64,000 nt of DNA. Source: Pectinatus cerevisiiphilus (GTDB lineage: Bacteria; Bacillota; Negativicutes; Selenomonadales; Selenomonadaceae). Numbering within the stretch: position 1 is the first letter of the stretch; each line of letters begins with the position of its first letter. The notes beneath the pieces are model-generated. The model made no database searches. It saw nothing but the letters and a program-made list of their open reading frames with translations, and was not told the origin of the DNA. The translations under genes were made by a program, and so were the position numbers. Location of the stretch: contig NZ_SMAA01000008.1 of NCBI RefSeq assembly GCF_004341685.1, positions 1 through 64,000 on the forward strand, written 5' to 3'. This document shows, piece by piece, positions 1 to 9,131 of this stretch.

Positions 1-60
1 TGGCAGGCCAATAAAAAGCGCATTTATGCGCAGCCAGTGTAAAAGGGCTATGCCCGAAAA

Positions 61-86
61 AGAAAAACCACCCGCTATGCGGGTGG
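61..86. terminator. GC-rich hairpin, probable terminator of a gene left of the window
   Basis: A 7-bp stem (CCACCCG at 68-74, CGGGTGG at 80-86) with a 5-nt loop. It is flanked by an A-run on the left and an AT-rich tract on the right, so it could end transcription in either direction. The T-run is better for the minus strand, but the only gene on its right is on the plus strand. It most likely closes an operon lying left of the window. Confidence 0.5.
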
Positions 87-146
87 ATAGTTATTATTTA
101 TAAAATTTTTAAAGTATCAAAAGTATAACTAAAAGGCGGAGTTTAT

Positions 147-1508
147 ATGTCGGAAAATCAAAATTTATCAAGAGAATTAAAAAATCGTCATGTACAATTA
201 TTGGCAATTGGCGGGGCGATAGGTACAGGGCTTTTTCTTGGGGCGGGCAGATCAATCCATCTGGCGGGGCCTTCTATTCTTTTAGCTTACCTGTTGACAG
301 GTATAATTTGTTTCTGGGTTATGCGGGCATTGGGTGAGCTTTTGCTTTCAAATTTAAATTATCATTCATTTGTTGATTTTGTTTATGAGTACATGGGAGA
401 TAGGGCTGCTTTTATTACAGGCTGGACTTATTGGTTTTGTTGGATTTCCCTTGCTATGGCAGATTTGACGGCGGCAGGACTTTATATCCAGTACTGGTTC
501 CCCAGTATTGGACAGTGGGTACCAAGCTTTATACTGCTAATGGTTTTATTGATAATGAACCTTACTGCGGTGAAGATGTTTGGTGAGATGGAGTTTTGGT
601 TTGCCCTGATAAAGGTAGTAGCAATATTGGCCTTGATCGTTGTGGGTGCCGTTATACTTTTCCAAGGTTTTTCAACTAATGCCGGTGAATCAAGTTTTGC
701 CAATTTATGGAATAATGGAGGCTGGTTCCCAAATGGAATAACTGGTTTTATACTTTCTTTCCAAATGGTCGTTTTCGCTTTTACAGGTATTGAATTAGTA
801 GGTATAACTGCAGGAGAAACAAAAAATCCGAGCACTGTCATTCCCCAAGCGATTAATCATATTCCTATACGTATTATAATTTTTTACATAGGCGCGCTTG
901 CTATTATAATGAGTATTTATCCGTGGACAGTGGTAAGCCCAGACCAAAGCCCGTTTGTCCAAGTTTTTGCTGCGGTAGGTGTGGCGGCAGCGGCTGGAAT
1001 AGTAAACTTCGTTGTACTGACAGCAGCAGCATCAGCTTGTAATAGTGGGATTTTCAGTACGAGCCGGATGGTGTATTCTTTATCAAAAGAGGACAATGCA
1101 CCAAAATCAATGCAGACGCTTACTTCACATCAGATACCGGCAAATGCTACAGTGTTTTCTGTCGCAGTCATTTTGGTTTCAGTCATTCTCAATTACATAA
1201 TGCCTAAAGGTGTTTTTGTTTTGATTACCAGTATATCGACAATTTGTTTTATTTATATCTGGGCCATTATGGTTATCTGTCACATGAAATACCGCCGCTC
1301 AAAGGTTCAGTCCGCGGCAGCAAATAAATTCAGGATGCCATTTTATCCGTTGAGCAGTTATTTGATTCTGCTGTTTTTTGCTTTTGTTATAGTGATATTA
1401 GCCTTTAATGAAGAAACACGGGTCGCCTTATTCGTGACGCCGGTGTGGTTTGTTATGCTGGCTGTTATCAAAGCAAAAATGAAAGAAAAAAAGCTGTGTA
1501 CAGAGTAA
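147..1508 (+). CDS. amino acid permease, APC superfamily (AAT family, CycA/GabP-like)
   Basis: A 453-residue integral membrane protein with about 12 hydrophobic segments. The N-terminal motif GGAIGTGLFLGAG (residues 22-34) lies in the unwound first helix of amino acid-polyamine-organocation transporters. The conserved GIELVGITAGETKNP stretch of the proton-coupled amino acid transporter branch follows near residue 215. The length matches the family. The start is set by GGCGGAG at 135-141, six bases before the ATG. Similarity by eye is to D-serine/D-alanine/glycine and proline or GABA carriers; the substrate cannot be told from sequence. It stands alone, with a divergent-looking gap before the LysR gene, which may or may not control it. 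Confidence 0.85.
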   Translation: MSENQNLSRELKNRHVQLLAIGGAIGTGLFLGAGRSIHLAGPSILLAYLLTGIICFWVMRALGELLLSNLNYHSFVDFVYEYMGDRAAFITGWTYWFCWISLAMADLTAAGLYIQYWFPSIGQWVPSFILLMVLLIMNLTAVKMFGEMEFWFALIKVVAILALIVVGAVILFQGFSTNAGESSFANLWNNGGWFPNGITGFILSFQMVVFAFTGIELVGITAGETKNPSTVIPQAINHIPIRIIIFYIGALAIIMSIYPWTVVSPDQSPFVQVFAAVGVAAAAGIVNFVVLTAAASACNSGIFSTSRMVYSLSKEDNAPKSMQTLTSHQIPANATVFSVAVILVSVILNYIMPKGVFVLITSISTICFIYIWAIMVICHMKYRRSKVQSAAANKFRMPFYPLSSYLILLFFAFVIVILAFNEETRVALFVTPVWFVMLAVIKAKMKEKKLCTE

Positions 1509-1723
1509 ATTTGTACAATAAAATATATCTTTTGTTGTAGTTTATTAAAAAAACTTTTAAAAATATGCATACTACTATTGAATTAATCATAAAAATGCAA
1601 TAGAATTTTCTTTAGCTGTATATGAATTAAGTTTTGCTTTTGTGAGGTTTGAAATTGGAAAATTTTTCACAAAGACAAGGGCAAAAAATTTATATGGGGA
1701 AATAGGGCTATTGGAGGATATTA

Positions 1724-2617
1724 ATGGAACAATTGCCAAATATTCAGCAACTGGAAAATTTTATTATTTATGGCAAGGTCAGAAATTTTACGACAGCAGC
1801 AAAAAAGGCAAATATTACTCAGTCTGCATTCAGTTTTCAAATGAAAAAGCTGGAAGAACTTTTGGGCGTGAAGCTTATAGTTCGCTCAAACAGAGGCAGT
1901 GACCTGACAGAAACGGGTGAGAAATTTTTGCATCGCATTCAGAAAATTATGGGAGATTTATCTGATTGCGTTTATGAAATGAAGCAGATTAAAGAGAAGA
2001 TAGTGCCTTTAAATGTAGGCGCGCTGATGTCTTTGGGAGATGTGCTTATGAACCAGCATTTAGCATATTTTCAAAAACATAATACAGATTTGACAATAAA
2101 TGTCTATAATCTAGAGGCACACGAACTCTTTCACCAATTGGAAGAAGGCTCACTGGATATAATATCGACTTTTTATATGTCACAATTTGATTCAGCGAAA
2201 TATGGAAAAACTTTTTTCTGCAACGAAAAGATGGTTTTTTATGCACCTCATTTGCATCTTCAGCAAAAGAAGCTTGATATAAAGACCATTGCGGACTATT
2301 CTCTGGTGCAGTATGCACCACATTATTTAATGAATTCGATTATAAAAAATTATTTTATGGTGAATAAGGCAACACCAATTATTAAAGCGTGGCTATCTAC
2401 TCCTTATGCTATTATGAATTATTGCCAGCAAAATGAAACGGGGGCTGTCCTTTCTGAGCGTTTACTCAATGCAGTCGGCATTGATACTGGTTATTATAGT
2501 ATGGTACCTTCATTTAATTTGAAATGTTATTTAATGTACAAGAAGAATAATCCCAGATACAAGATTATGAAAATCTTTATTGATTATGTGCAAAATTTGT
2601 ATGCGAATAAGCAATAA
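1724..2617 (+). CDS. LysR-family transcriptional regulator
   Basis: A 297-residue regulator. Residues about 6-65 form the winged helix-turn-helix (FTTAAKKANITQSAFSFQMK, then LEELLGVKL), the classic LysR DNA-binding domain. The remainder is the periplasmic-binding-like effector domain, with a two-lobe pattern and the YXP-like segment near residue 160. GGAGG at 1713-1717 sits six bases before the ATG. The gene runs in the same direction as the amino acid permease upstream and the MFS transporter downstream, and either could be its target. The effector is unknown. Nothing is missing in length or motif. Confidence 0.88.
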   Translation: MEQLPNIQQLENFIIYGKVRNFTTAAKKANITQSAFSFQMKKLEELLGVKLIVRSNRGSDLTETGEKFLHRIQKIMGDLSDCVYEMKQIKEKIVPLNVGALMSLGDVLMNQHLAYFQKHNTDLTINVYNLEAHELFHQLEEGSLDIISTFYMSQFDSAKYGKTFFCNEKMVFYAPHLHLQQKKLDIKTIADYSLVQYAPHYLMNSIIKNYFMVNKATPIIKAWLSTPYAIMNYCQQNETGAVLSERLLNAVGIDTGYYSMVPSFNLKCYLMYKKNNPRYKIMKIFIDYVQNLYANKQ

Positions 2618-2851
2618 GGCAATATTGTAGTTGTTTTAGAGCACGAAAATGTGCCGATTCTTTCCTCTGGATATAACATAATTTTATGATAGGTATCTAT
2701 TTCTTTTGTTATACAAACCCATTTCCAAAGTATATAATAGGCGTTATCAGCTCATTCGGAAGTGTCAAAAGCCTTTAAAATAAGGCCTTTAAAACATATG
2801 CATGGCAGCTGTAAAGAGACGCAAAATGAAAATGGAGATGGAGTTATAGTT

Positions 2852-4057
2852 ATGAGCAAAAGTTCTTTATTCAACAAGGATTTTGTATTGGATACCGGTA
2901 TAAATTTTGTCGTGTATCTTATTTATTATTTATTAATGGTTATAATAGCGGTTGTAGCAAAAGAACAGCTAAATGCTTCATTGAGTGAAGCTGGATTGGC
3001 ATCTGGAATTTTTATTCTCGGTACATTGATAGCTAGGTTGCAGCTTGGGAAGGAAATAGAGTTATACGGAAGGAAAAAGGCTTTATATTTCGGCATTATA
3101 TTTTATTTAGTAACTACCTTGATGTATTTTTATATTCCTAGTTTAGCAGTTATGTTTGCTGTCCGTTTCCTTAATGGTATGGCATACGGTGTTATTTCTA
3201 CGGCAACCAATACAATTATTGCCAGCTGCATCCCAGAAGAAAGACGCGGCGAAGGTATTAACTATTACGGACTTAGCACAAGCCTCGCTGCTGCTATAGG
3301 GCCGTTCCTCGGTATGTTATTGATGCTCGTAGCAAACTTTAGTGTGATAATAATTACTTGTGTGGCATTAATTCTTTTATGTGTAGTAGGTTGTTTTGCA
3401 CTGACGATAAAAGAAATGGATCTTACGCATGAACAAAGAAAACAGATGAAAAAATATACCTTGGATAATTACGTGGAATCACGTGTTATGGTTATATCGT
3501 GTATTGGCTTTTTGATGGGCTTTGCGTATTCCAGCGTATTAAGTTTTCTGGCTGCCTATACACGAGAAATAAATTTGGTAGACGCAGGAACATTTTTCTT
3601 CGTAGTATATGCGGTTATCATTACTGTTACACGGCCGGTTACAGGTGTTATTTTTGACCGTAAAGGTGAAAATTATGTTTTATATCCATGCTATTTGTTC
3701 TTGGCTGCCGGCTTATTTTTACTGAGTGTAACCGGTTCTTCAGCTACTTTGCTGTTGTCAGGAGCATTGGTAGGTCTTGGCTATGGAACATTCATGTCGA
3801 ATGGGCAGGCCGTTTGTATAAAGCTGACGCTGCCACATCGCATCAGTGTTGCCTTGTCTACTTATTTCGTGGCGTTGGATTTAGGAATAGGTGTAGGCCC
3901 ATATGTTTTGGGGTCTTTGAGAGACTTTATGCCTTTTGAACAGCTTTATGCTGTAGCAGGTGGTATTGCGGTGATATGCTTTATATTGTACTTCCTCTTT
4001 TATGGAAGAAAAGCAGGTCGTCGTCCTATTACTGAAGAAACAATTAATACAGATTGA
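2852..4057 (+). CDS. MFS transporter (drug or sugar efflux type)
   Basis: A 401-residue major facilitator protein with about 12 membrane segments. The loop between helices 2 and 3 carries the MFS signature (LGKEIELYGRKKALYFG), and a related motif (TGVIFDRKG) occurs after the sixth helix. An in-frame GTG 90 bases upstream would add a polar stretch unlike the family N-terminus. I chose the ATG at 2852 because GGAGATGGAG at 2834-2843 precedes it. A -10-like TATAAT lies at 2733-2738. A strong terminator follows, so it is probably monocistronic, and the LysR gene upstream may regulate it. The substrate is unknown; the branch resembles multidrug and arabinose-type exporters. Confidence 0.82.
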   Translation: MSKSSLFNKDFVLDTGINFVVYLIYYLLMVIIAVVAKEQLNASLSEAGLASGIFILGTLIARLQLGKEIELYGRKKALYFGIIFYLVTTLMYFYIPSLAVMFAVRFLNGMAYGVISTATNTIIASCIPEERRGEGINYYGLSTSLAAAIGPFLGMLLMLVANFSVIIITCVALILLCVVGCFALTIKEMDLTHEQRKQMKKYTLDNYVESRVMVISCIGFLMGFAYSSVLSFLAAYTREINLVDAGTFFFVVYAVIITVTRPVTGVIFDRKGENYVLYPCYLFLAAGLFLLSVTGSSATLLLSGALVGLGYGTFMSNGQAVCIKLTLPHRISVALSTYFVALDLGIGVGPYVLGSLRDFMPFEQLYAVAGGIAVICFILYFLFYGRKAGRRPITEETINTD

Positions 4058-4075
4058 AAATTGAGATAGCTAAAG

Positions 4076-4106
4076 AGTCCAGTGCGATAATTGCACTGGA
4101 CTTTTT
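4076..4106 (+). terminator. intrinsic terminator after the MFS gene
   Basis: A perfect 10-bp stem (AGTCCAGTGC at 4076-4085 with GCACTGGACT at 4093-4102), 7-nt loop and a T-run directly after. It lies 18 bases past the MFS stop codon. Confidence 0.9.
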
Positions 4107-4146
4107 GTATTTCAATAGAAAAGTTTTCTCAATTAAACTGAATTTA

Positions 4147-4227
4147 TTGACATTTTTTGTTAAAAGTAATATAGTAAAAATGAATGGAAAAAGGAACCGT
4201 CTTTGTCAAGTATAAGGCGGCTTTTTT
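4147..4227 (+). promoter_or_regulatory. strong promoter followed at once by a terminator-like hairpin (attenuator candidate)
   Basis: TTGACA at 4147-4152 and TATAGT at 4170-4175 are separated by exactly 17 bases, a near-consensus sigma-70 promoter. About 22 bases after the -10 box a hairpin forms (CCGTCTT at 4197-4203 with AAGGCGG at 4214-4220), followed by C and six T. Transcripts from this promoter would end within about 45 nt unless the hairpin is overridden. It lies 520 bases before budA, so either it is an attenuated long leader or it makes a tiny RNA. Confidence 0.6.
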
Positions 4228-4483
4228 GTTAAAAGCTGACAAAACTGTTCCTGTTTCAGTTCGTGAAAATTGTTATGCTGAGGGGTCTGTTTTTGATGTT
4301 TATTTTATTGTTTAAATAGGAACATTATTAAAAGGCTGATGCATAACAATAATTGATAATGAAGGGAGCGATGAGAAACTGTATATTGCTTTATCCGTTT
4401 TATTCCATAATATTTATGAGCATATGTTTAACTGTTAATACGTATTGGAAAATTATGGGGCAATGTACGGGAATTTTTTATTT

Positions 4484-4747
4484 GCTAAGCGGCTGTTGCG
4501 GTTTTGCGTGAGAACGATGAGTGCGATCCTCAGGAGACACGTGAACGGGCAGACGTGCAAATGAAATTACCAAGCTAAGCTTGGTAGAGACAACTTAATA
4601 GGAATCCTGATGTTAAAAATGTACAAAATGAATGAAAATTTTGTAAGTAACGAAACATGTAATTGCTTTAGAGGAATTACAGACTAGTCGGATAAATTGT
4701 TTACCGGCAGGTCATACCACTAACACAAGGGAAATGAGGACAGAATA
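4484..4747 (+). other. structured leader region upstream of acetolactate decarboxylase, no gene
   Basis: The 640 bases between the MFS terminator and budA hold no plausible ORF. The right part is rich in self-complementary segments: CACGT/ACGTG around 4538-4557, a perfect TACCAAGCT/AGCTTGGTA pair at 4568-4586, and GTAATTGC/GGAATTAC near 4660-4680. The stretch 4490-4600 is more GC-rich than the flanking spacer. I compared it by eye with TPP, FMN, cobalamin, lysine, glycine, SAM, guanidine and cyclic-di-nucleotide riboswitch cores and saw no match. It could be an undescribed leader RNA or simply a degenerate gene. Confidence 0.35.
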
Positions 4748-5539
4748 ATGAAAGGAATCAATTTACAGAAAAGGATATTGCTGATATTTTTTTGTATGTT
4801 CTTTTTTGTAGCTACAGCCAAGGCACAGGTGGTACCAAATGCCATGTATCAGGTTTCCACAATAAATGCACTGATACAGGGTGTTTATGAAGGTGAGATC
4901 TCTGTTGGTGAGCTTAAAAAATATGGAGATTTCGGCATAGGTACTTATGATGGTTTGGATGGGGAAATGGTTGTACTGGATGGACAGGATTATCATGTAA
5001 CATCAACAGGGAATGTTGTTGCTGCTGACGATGAAGTAAAGACACCTTTTGCCAATGTCCTTTATTTCAAACCAGAATTATTTGGCGAAATTAATGATGC
5101 TAAGAGCTTTTCTGATATAGAAAAAGCGTTGGATTCTATCATTAAAGATACAAATTATATTTATGCTATTCGTATAGATGGTGTAATGAATTTGCAAACA
5201 CGTGCTATCCCGAAAAAAGGAAAACCTTATCCCACATTGGCCGAAGCAGCAAAAACTCAGTCGGTATTTGATCTTGAGAACGCACATGGCACAATAGTTG
5301 GAATTTGGTGTCCCCAATATATGAATGGAATCAATGTCCCCGGATATCATTTACATTTTATTTCGGATGACCGCAAATCGGGTGGTCATATATTAAACGG
5401 CGGAATTGTCCATGGTAAGGTGCAGGTGGCAAGAATAGCGGATTTCCGAATGGTCCTGCCAAATGGTGATGCTTTTAGAAATGCAGCACTTAATAGTGAT
5501 TACAGCAAAGAATTGAAGGCAGTAGAGCAGTCTAACTGA
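4748..5539 (+). CDS. budA: exported alpha-acetolactate decarboxylase
   Basis: A 263-residue protein of the acetolactate decarboxylase family, which converts (S)-2-acetolactate to (R)-acetoin. The family's three zinc-binding histidines are present as H201, H203 (in GYHLHF) and H214 (in GGHIL), with spacing identical to the known enzyme. Residues 1-26 form a clear signal peptide: a KR start, a long hydrophobic core and an AKA cleavage site. The mature enzyme should therefore be extracytoplasmic, as in Brevibacillus brevis, whereas most homologues are cytoplasmic. The start follows AATGAGGAC. It lies upstream of a chemoreceptor gene (37-base gap) and behind an unusually long leader. No acetolactate synthase gene is in the window. 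Confidence 0.9.
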   Translation: MKGINLQKRILLIFFCMFFFVATAKAQVVPNAMYQVSTINALIQGVYEGEISVGELKKYGDFGIGTYDGLDGEMVVLDGQDYHVTSTGNVVAADDEVKTPFANVLYFKPELFGEINDAKSFSDIEKALDSIIKDTNYIYAIRIDGVMNLQTRAIPKKGKPYPTLAEAAKTQSVFDLENAHGTIVGIWCPQYMNGINVPGYHLHFISDDRKSGGHILNGGIVHGKVQVARIADFRMVLPNGDAFRNAALNSDYSKELKAVEQSN

Positions 5540-5576
5540 ATACGGAAAATTTTTTGTACGACAATGGAGGGTTGTA

Positions 5577-7577
5577 ATGAAAAGTTTAAAGTTTCAATTA
5601 TTGGTGCCTCTCGGTATAACCATCACAGTTATTTTATTGTGTGTTATGGCTATATCATATTGGATCACATCTAAAATGGTAGAGTCTAATTTGGAGGAAC
5701 GCTTTCAAATCCAGGCACAGGAAATAGCCAATGCTTTTGATATACGGTTTCAAAAGGAAAAGACAGTTATAGATTCGTTCGGTAAGCAAGTTGCTGGTGA
5801 TTTTCCTGCTTATCAGGCAAATGACCAAGCACAGTTTGAGTTTACAAAACGCATGCATGACACTTATACAGAATGGAATCCTGTTAGTTTTATTGCGGAC
5901 TTGTCTGCTAAAAAAGTTGCTACCAGTGCCGGTAAATATGTTGATGCTTCTGCTTTGGCATACATAAAAAAGATACCGGAAGGCAAGACTTTTATGGATA
6001 GCCCGATTGTCGCGGTAACGACAGGAAAGGCTATAGTAGTAGGTGCAGCTCCCGTAACTGTAGGCAATAATGTTGCCGGTGCAGTAGTCGGCGGTATTCC
6101 TTTGGAAAAGTTTACTGATGGTTTCAGTGAAATGAAGATAGGTGCAGACGGGTACTGCATAATAACTGCTCCTGATGGTATAATTACGAGCCATCCGAAC
6201 GCGGAACTGGTAATGAAGACGAATATCAAGGACTTGCAAAATCAGGATTTGACAGATGCTATGCAAAATATTTCCCAAGGGAAAAAAGGGTTTATGATCA
6301 CATCCGTTAATGGGGTAGAATCTTTGGTGGCATACGTACCAACGGAAGATAAGTGGGGGGTATTTACCGTTGCTCCTGTAGCACAGGAATTCGCAGCCGT
6401 CAAAAAACTCACATGGATGTTTATTATATTGTTCGTTGTAGGATTGGGTATTGCTGTATTGGTGATTAATTGGCTGGCTGGCAGAGTAACGCGCCCAGTT
6501 AGGGAAATGTCCCAATATGTAGAGGCAATAGCAAAGGGTGATCTTTCAAAGGAAACATTAGAAAAAGCAGATCGCTCTAAATATAGCGCACAGGATGAAA
6601 TTGGTACTTTGCGCAAGGCAATGCTTGGTATGCGGGAGGAATTATGGAATTTGATGCATCACGTTGATGAGGCGTCAGGACATACAGCCAGCTCTTCTTT
6701 ACAGCTTAAAGAAAGTTCCAACCAGGCAGCGCAGACAGCAGCGCAGGTAGCAGAGTCAGTGACGAAAGTATCAGAACAGACTATACGCGGCCAGAAGGCA
6801 ATGAACGAAGTTAATCAGGTCTTTGATGGTTTTATGCAGGACATTGGCAAGATGAAGGACAATACTCAGGATGCTAATAGTTTTGCTGATACTGCAGTGG
6901 AAAAAACACAAAGTGGTACCCAAACTGTTCAAAGTGCCAGAGCGCAAATGGAAAATATAAATAATAGTTCTAAAAATGTTACCGATGCGGTAACAGAGCT
7001 GTCCAAGGGAACCGCAAAGATAGGTGAGATTGTAAACATTATTTCTGGGATAGCGGCCCAAACAAACTTGCTGGCATTAAATGCTGCCATTGAAGCGGCT
7101 AGGGCAGGTGAACACGGAAGAGGTTTTGCCGTTGTCGCAGATGAAGTGAGAAAGCTTGCTGAACAGTCACAGGATTCGGCAGGACAGATAATTTCACTTA
7201 TAGCGGAGATCAATCAGGATGTAGAAACTGCTGTAACGGCAGTAGAACATTCGGGCAGTGATGTCGGTGAAGGAATAGAAAATGTTGTCGCTGCTGAAAA
7301 GCAGTTCTTAGAAATAGCGGAATTGATTCAAAATGTCCAGAAAAAGACAGCAGAAGTTTTATCTTACGCGGATAAACTTGTTGATGATGGACGTAAAGTA
7401 GAAAAATCATCAGCAGAAATAAATCAGGCTATGAATGAAACTGCTGCCAGTTCACAAAGCGTTTCTGCTGCTACAGAAGAACAATCTGCGGCGATGCAGG
7501 AAATTGCTGCGTCAAGTGATGATTTGGCACAATTGGCAGAAAAACTTAAAACAAGTATTCAAAAATTTAAATTGTAA
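5577..7577 (+). CDS. methyl-accepting chemotaxis protein with Cache sensor domain
   Basis: A 666-residue transmembrane chemoreceptor. The first membrane helix spans about residues 8-30. An extracytoplasmic double-Cache-type sensor follows at about 35-275 ([18 protein letters not shown] is typical), then a second helix near 280-302, a HAMP linker to about 355 and a long coiled-coil signalling domain. The hairpin tip is conserved ([18 protein letters not shown], about residues 494-511). GGAGGG at 5566-5571 precedes the start. It transmits ligand binding to CheA/CheW. The ligand is unknown, though Cache receptors of this type usually bind amino acids or organic acids. It may be cotranscribed with budA, which would pair acetoin formation with taxis, but that is inference. 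Confidence 0.93.
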   Translation: MKSLKFQLLVPLGITITVILLCVMAISYWITSKMVESNLEERFQIQAQEIANAFDIRFQKEKTVIDSFGKQVAGDFPAYQANDQAQFEFTKRMHDTYTEWNPVSFIADLSAKKVATSAGKYVDASALAYIKKIPEGKTFMDSPIVAVTTGKAIVVGAAPVTVGNNVAGAVVGGIPLEKFTDGFSEMKIGADGYCIITAPDGIITSHPNAELVMKTNIKDLQNQDLTDAMQNISQGKKGFMITSVNGVESLVAYVPTEDKWGVFTVAPVAQEFAAVKKLTWMFIILFVVGLGIAVLVINWLAGRVTRPVREMSQYVEAIAKGDLSKETLEKADRSKYSAQDEIGTLRKAMLGMREELWNLMHHVDEASGHTASSSLQLKESSNQAAQTAAQVAESVTKVSEQTIRGQKAMNEVNQVFDGFMQDIGKMKDNTQDANSFADTAVEKTQSGTQTVQSARAQMENINNSSKNVTDAVTELSKGTAKIGEIVNIISGIAAQTNLLALNAAIEAARAGEHGRGFAVVADEVRKLAEQSQDSAGQIISLIAEINQDVETAVTAVEHSGSDVGEGIENVVAAEKQFLEIAELIQNVQKKTAEVLSYADKLVDDGRKVEKSSAEINQAMNETAASSQSVSAATEEQSAAMQEIAASSDDLAQLAEKLKTSIQKFKL

Positions 7578-7605
7578 TGCTTGAAAAATAACATCAATTG
7601 ACAAA

Positions 7606-7656
7606 AGTACCCCCTATAGGCAGAGCTAATGCTTTACTGCCACATAGGGGGTACTT
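7606..7656. terminator. bidirectional terminator between the chemoreceptor and the HAD-NUDIX gene
   Basis: A 12-bp stem (7606-7617 with 7644-7655) encloses a second small stem (GCAG/CTGC). It lies between two convergent genes and can serve both. The T-rich tail is modest on either strand. Confidence 0.75.
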
Positions 7657-7695
7657 ATTATTAGATTGGGGTTTATTACTGGATTTACTGTGGTA

Positions 7696-8958
7696 TTAGT
7701 CGAAAATGACTTCCCAGTTTTTTTTATTATGTGCTTTGAAACAGAGGGCAAGTTGTTCTCTGGTATTTCTCTTTTCGGATAATGGTGGTAACTTGGCGAA
7801 AGAGAAATAGGCACTATCTGAGGTTTCGCTGTTCTTTTGGAATGAGCCATCAATAATGTCGCATTCGATAAAAATTTTGCAAACGGAATATGCATAAACA
7901 GGACGGTTATGACGGTTGCGTTCCTGTACAGCAATAATGCGGCGGGGGAAAACGGTCAGGCCGCTTTCTTCAAATGCTTCTTTAGCAGCATTCTCAGCTA
8001 TGGATTTATCAATATCTACCCATCCACCGGGCAGCGACCAATTGCCTTTTTCATCTTTTTCTTGGATCAGCAGTATTTCATTTTGTTTATTGAAAATAAC
8101 AGCACGCGTATCCAATTTAGGAGTTTGAAAGCCGTATTCGTTACAAAACAAAGTCTTTATTTTATCAGTGGAAATACCTGTTTTTAGATTAAGCATTTCG
8201 ACAGCTATTTCTGAAACACGTTCGAATCTTTCCAGATCAAATTGGTTTTTGGAATAATAAAGGCCGGCTTGGGCGATAAAACGCAGTTCCATTGCCCATT
8301 TAAGCCATGGTAATTCAAGCAATGGGTCAGTTTTCTGCTCTAAATAATATAAAATTTCAGCAGGCTTTTTGAAATAATAATCAGCCCTTATATGTTTTAT
8401 CGAGGTACAGCCCCATAATGCTAAACCAGAAGCTGTCTGTGCGGCAGCTGCACAGTTTATGTCATAAATAGTATCGCCTATATACAATACATCTTGTTTT
8501 TTGGTTCCTGCTTTTTCTATATATTTAAGTAACGGATCAGCAAATGGTTTGTGTTTTGCGGTATCATCGGCTGTAATTATTATGTCAAAATAAGCGGCGA
8601 TGCCTAAAGGAAAAAAGTCTGTCTGGCATTCGGTTTTTAATTTTGAGGTAACAATACCGAGCTGTATACCTTTTTCTTTTAAGGTCAGCAGCAATTCTTT
8701 GATTCCGTCAAAAAGTTTTATAGAACTATGATAATATTTCATGTATGTATGCCATTTTGCCATACCGTCCGCGATGTTGTCTATACCAAGACGACGCAGC
8801 CCTTCCGTTCCAGGGAGGCCGATAACACTGGAAAGCTCATCGTCAGTGAAATGACGCGCAGTCAGTTCTTTTAAAGCTTCCCGCAGTGTTGATACCAGAA
8901 AAGAGTGTGTGTCGAGCAAAGTCCCGTCCAGATCGAAAACAATATTTTTAAATTTCAT
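7696..8958 (-). CDS. fusion of a HAD-type phosphatase and a NUDIX pyrophosphatase
   Basis: A 420-residue two-enzyme protein. Residues 1-205 are a haloacid dehalogenase hydrolase of the phosphoglycolate phosphatase type: FDLDGTLLDT at 8-17 with the nucleophile Asp, IVTSK near 100, KHKPFADP near 135 and IGDTIYD near 158. Residues about 214-272 match the helical N-domain found before some Firmicute NUDIX enzymes, including Bacillus CDP-choline pyrophosphatase (LKWAMELRFIAQAGLYYSK). Residues about 278-412 are the NUDIX domain, with a box starting GGWVDID and ending KEAFEESG. That box keeps the metal-binding EES, but Lys replaces the usual Arg and the first box Glu is absent, as in that subfamily. 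GAGGGG precedes the start. The substrate could be CDP-choline, ADP-ribose or a similar diphosphate, the HAD half removing the phosphate of the product. Both halves look intact. Confidence 0.85.
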   Translation of the reverse strand: MKFKNIVFDLDGTLLDTHSFLVSTLREALKELTARHFTDDELSSVIGLPGTEGLRRLGIDNIADGMAKWHTYMKYYHSSIKLFDGIKELLLTLKEKGIQLGIVTSKLKTECQTDFFPLGIAAYFDIIITADDTAKHKPFADPLLKYIEKAGTKKQDVLYIGDTIYDINCAAAAQTASGLALWGCTSIKHIRADYYFKKPAEILYYLEQKTDPLLELPWLKWAMELRFIAQAGLYYSKNQFDLERFERVSEIAVEMLNLKTGISTDKIKTLFCNEYGFQTPKLDTRAVIFNKQNEILLIQEKDEKGNWSLPGGWVDIDKSIAENAAKEAFEESGLTVFPRRIIAVQERNRHNRPVYAYSVCKIFIECDIIDGSFQKNSETSDSAYFSFAKLPPLSEKRNTREQLALCFKAHNKKNWEVIFD

Positions 8959-9131
8959 AGTAAAAATATTACAGTCCCCTCATGAGTTTTATTGGCTGAT
9001 GAAACAGATAGTGCAATTTATTATACTATGTTTTAAGACGTTTTTTCAAAAAAAAACTTACTGCTCTTGCGGAAAAACAAACAAGATGTCATAATATGAA
9101 ATAAATTCACGTGAAGCAGGAGGTGTTTGAC

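Noticed and set aside
1642-1902. ORF overlapping the LysR start
   Set aside because: It reads the LysR codons in another frame and has no independent signals.
4188-4227. Fourth copy of the GGCAANGRNGCC leader before budA
   Set aside because: The budA leader has GGAAAAAGGAACC instead and lacks the GTYTCA box, so it is at best a loose look-alike.
5655-6515. 286-codon minus-strand ORF opposite the chemoreceptor
   Set aside because: Antisense shadow of a clear coding region, full of rare codons.
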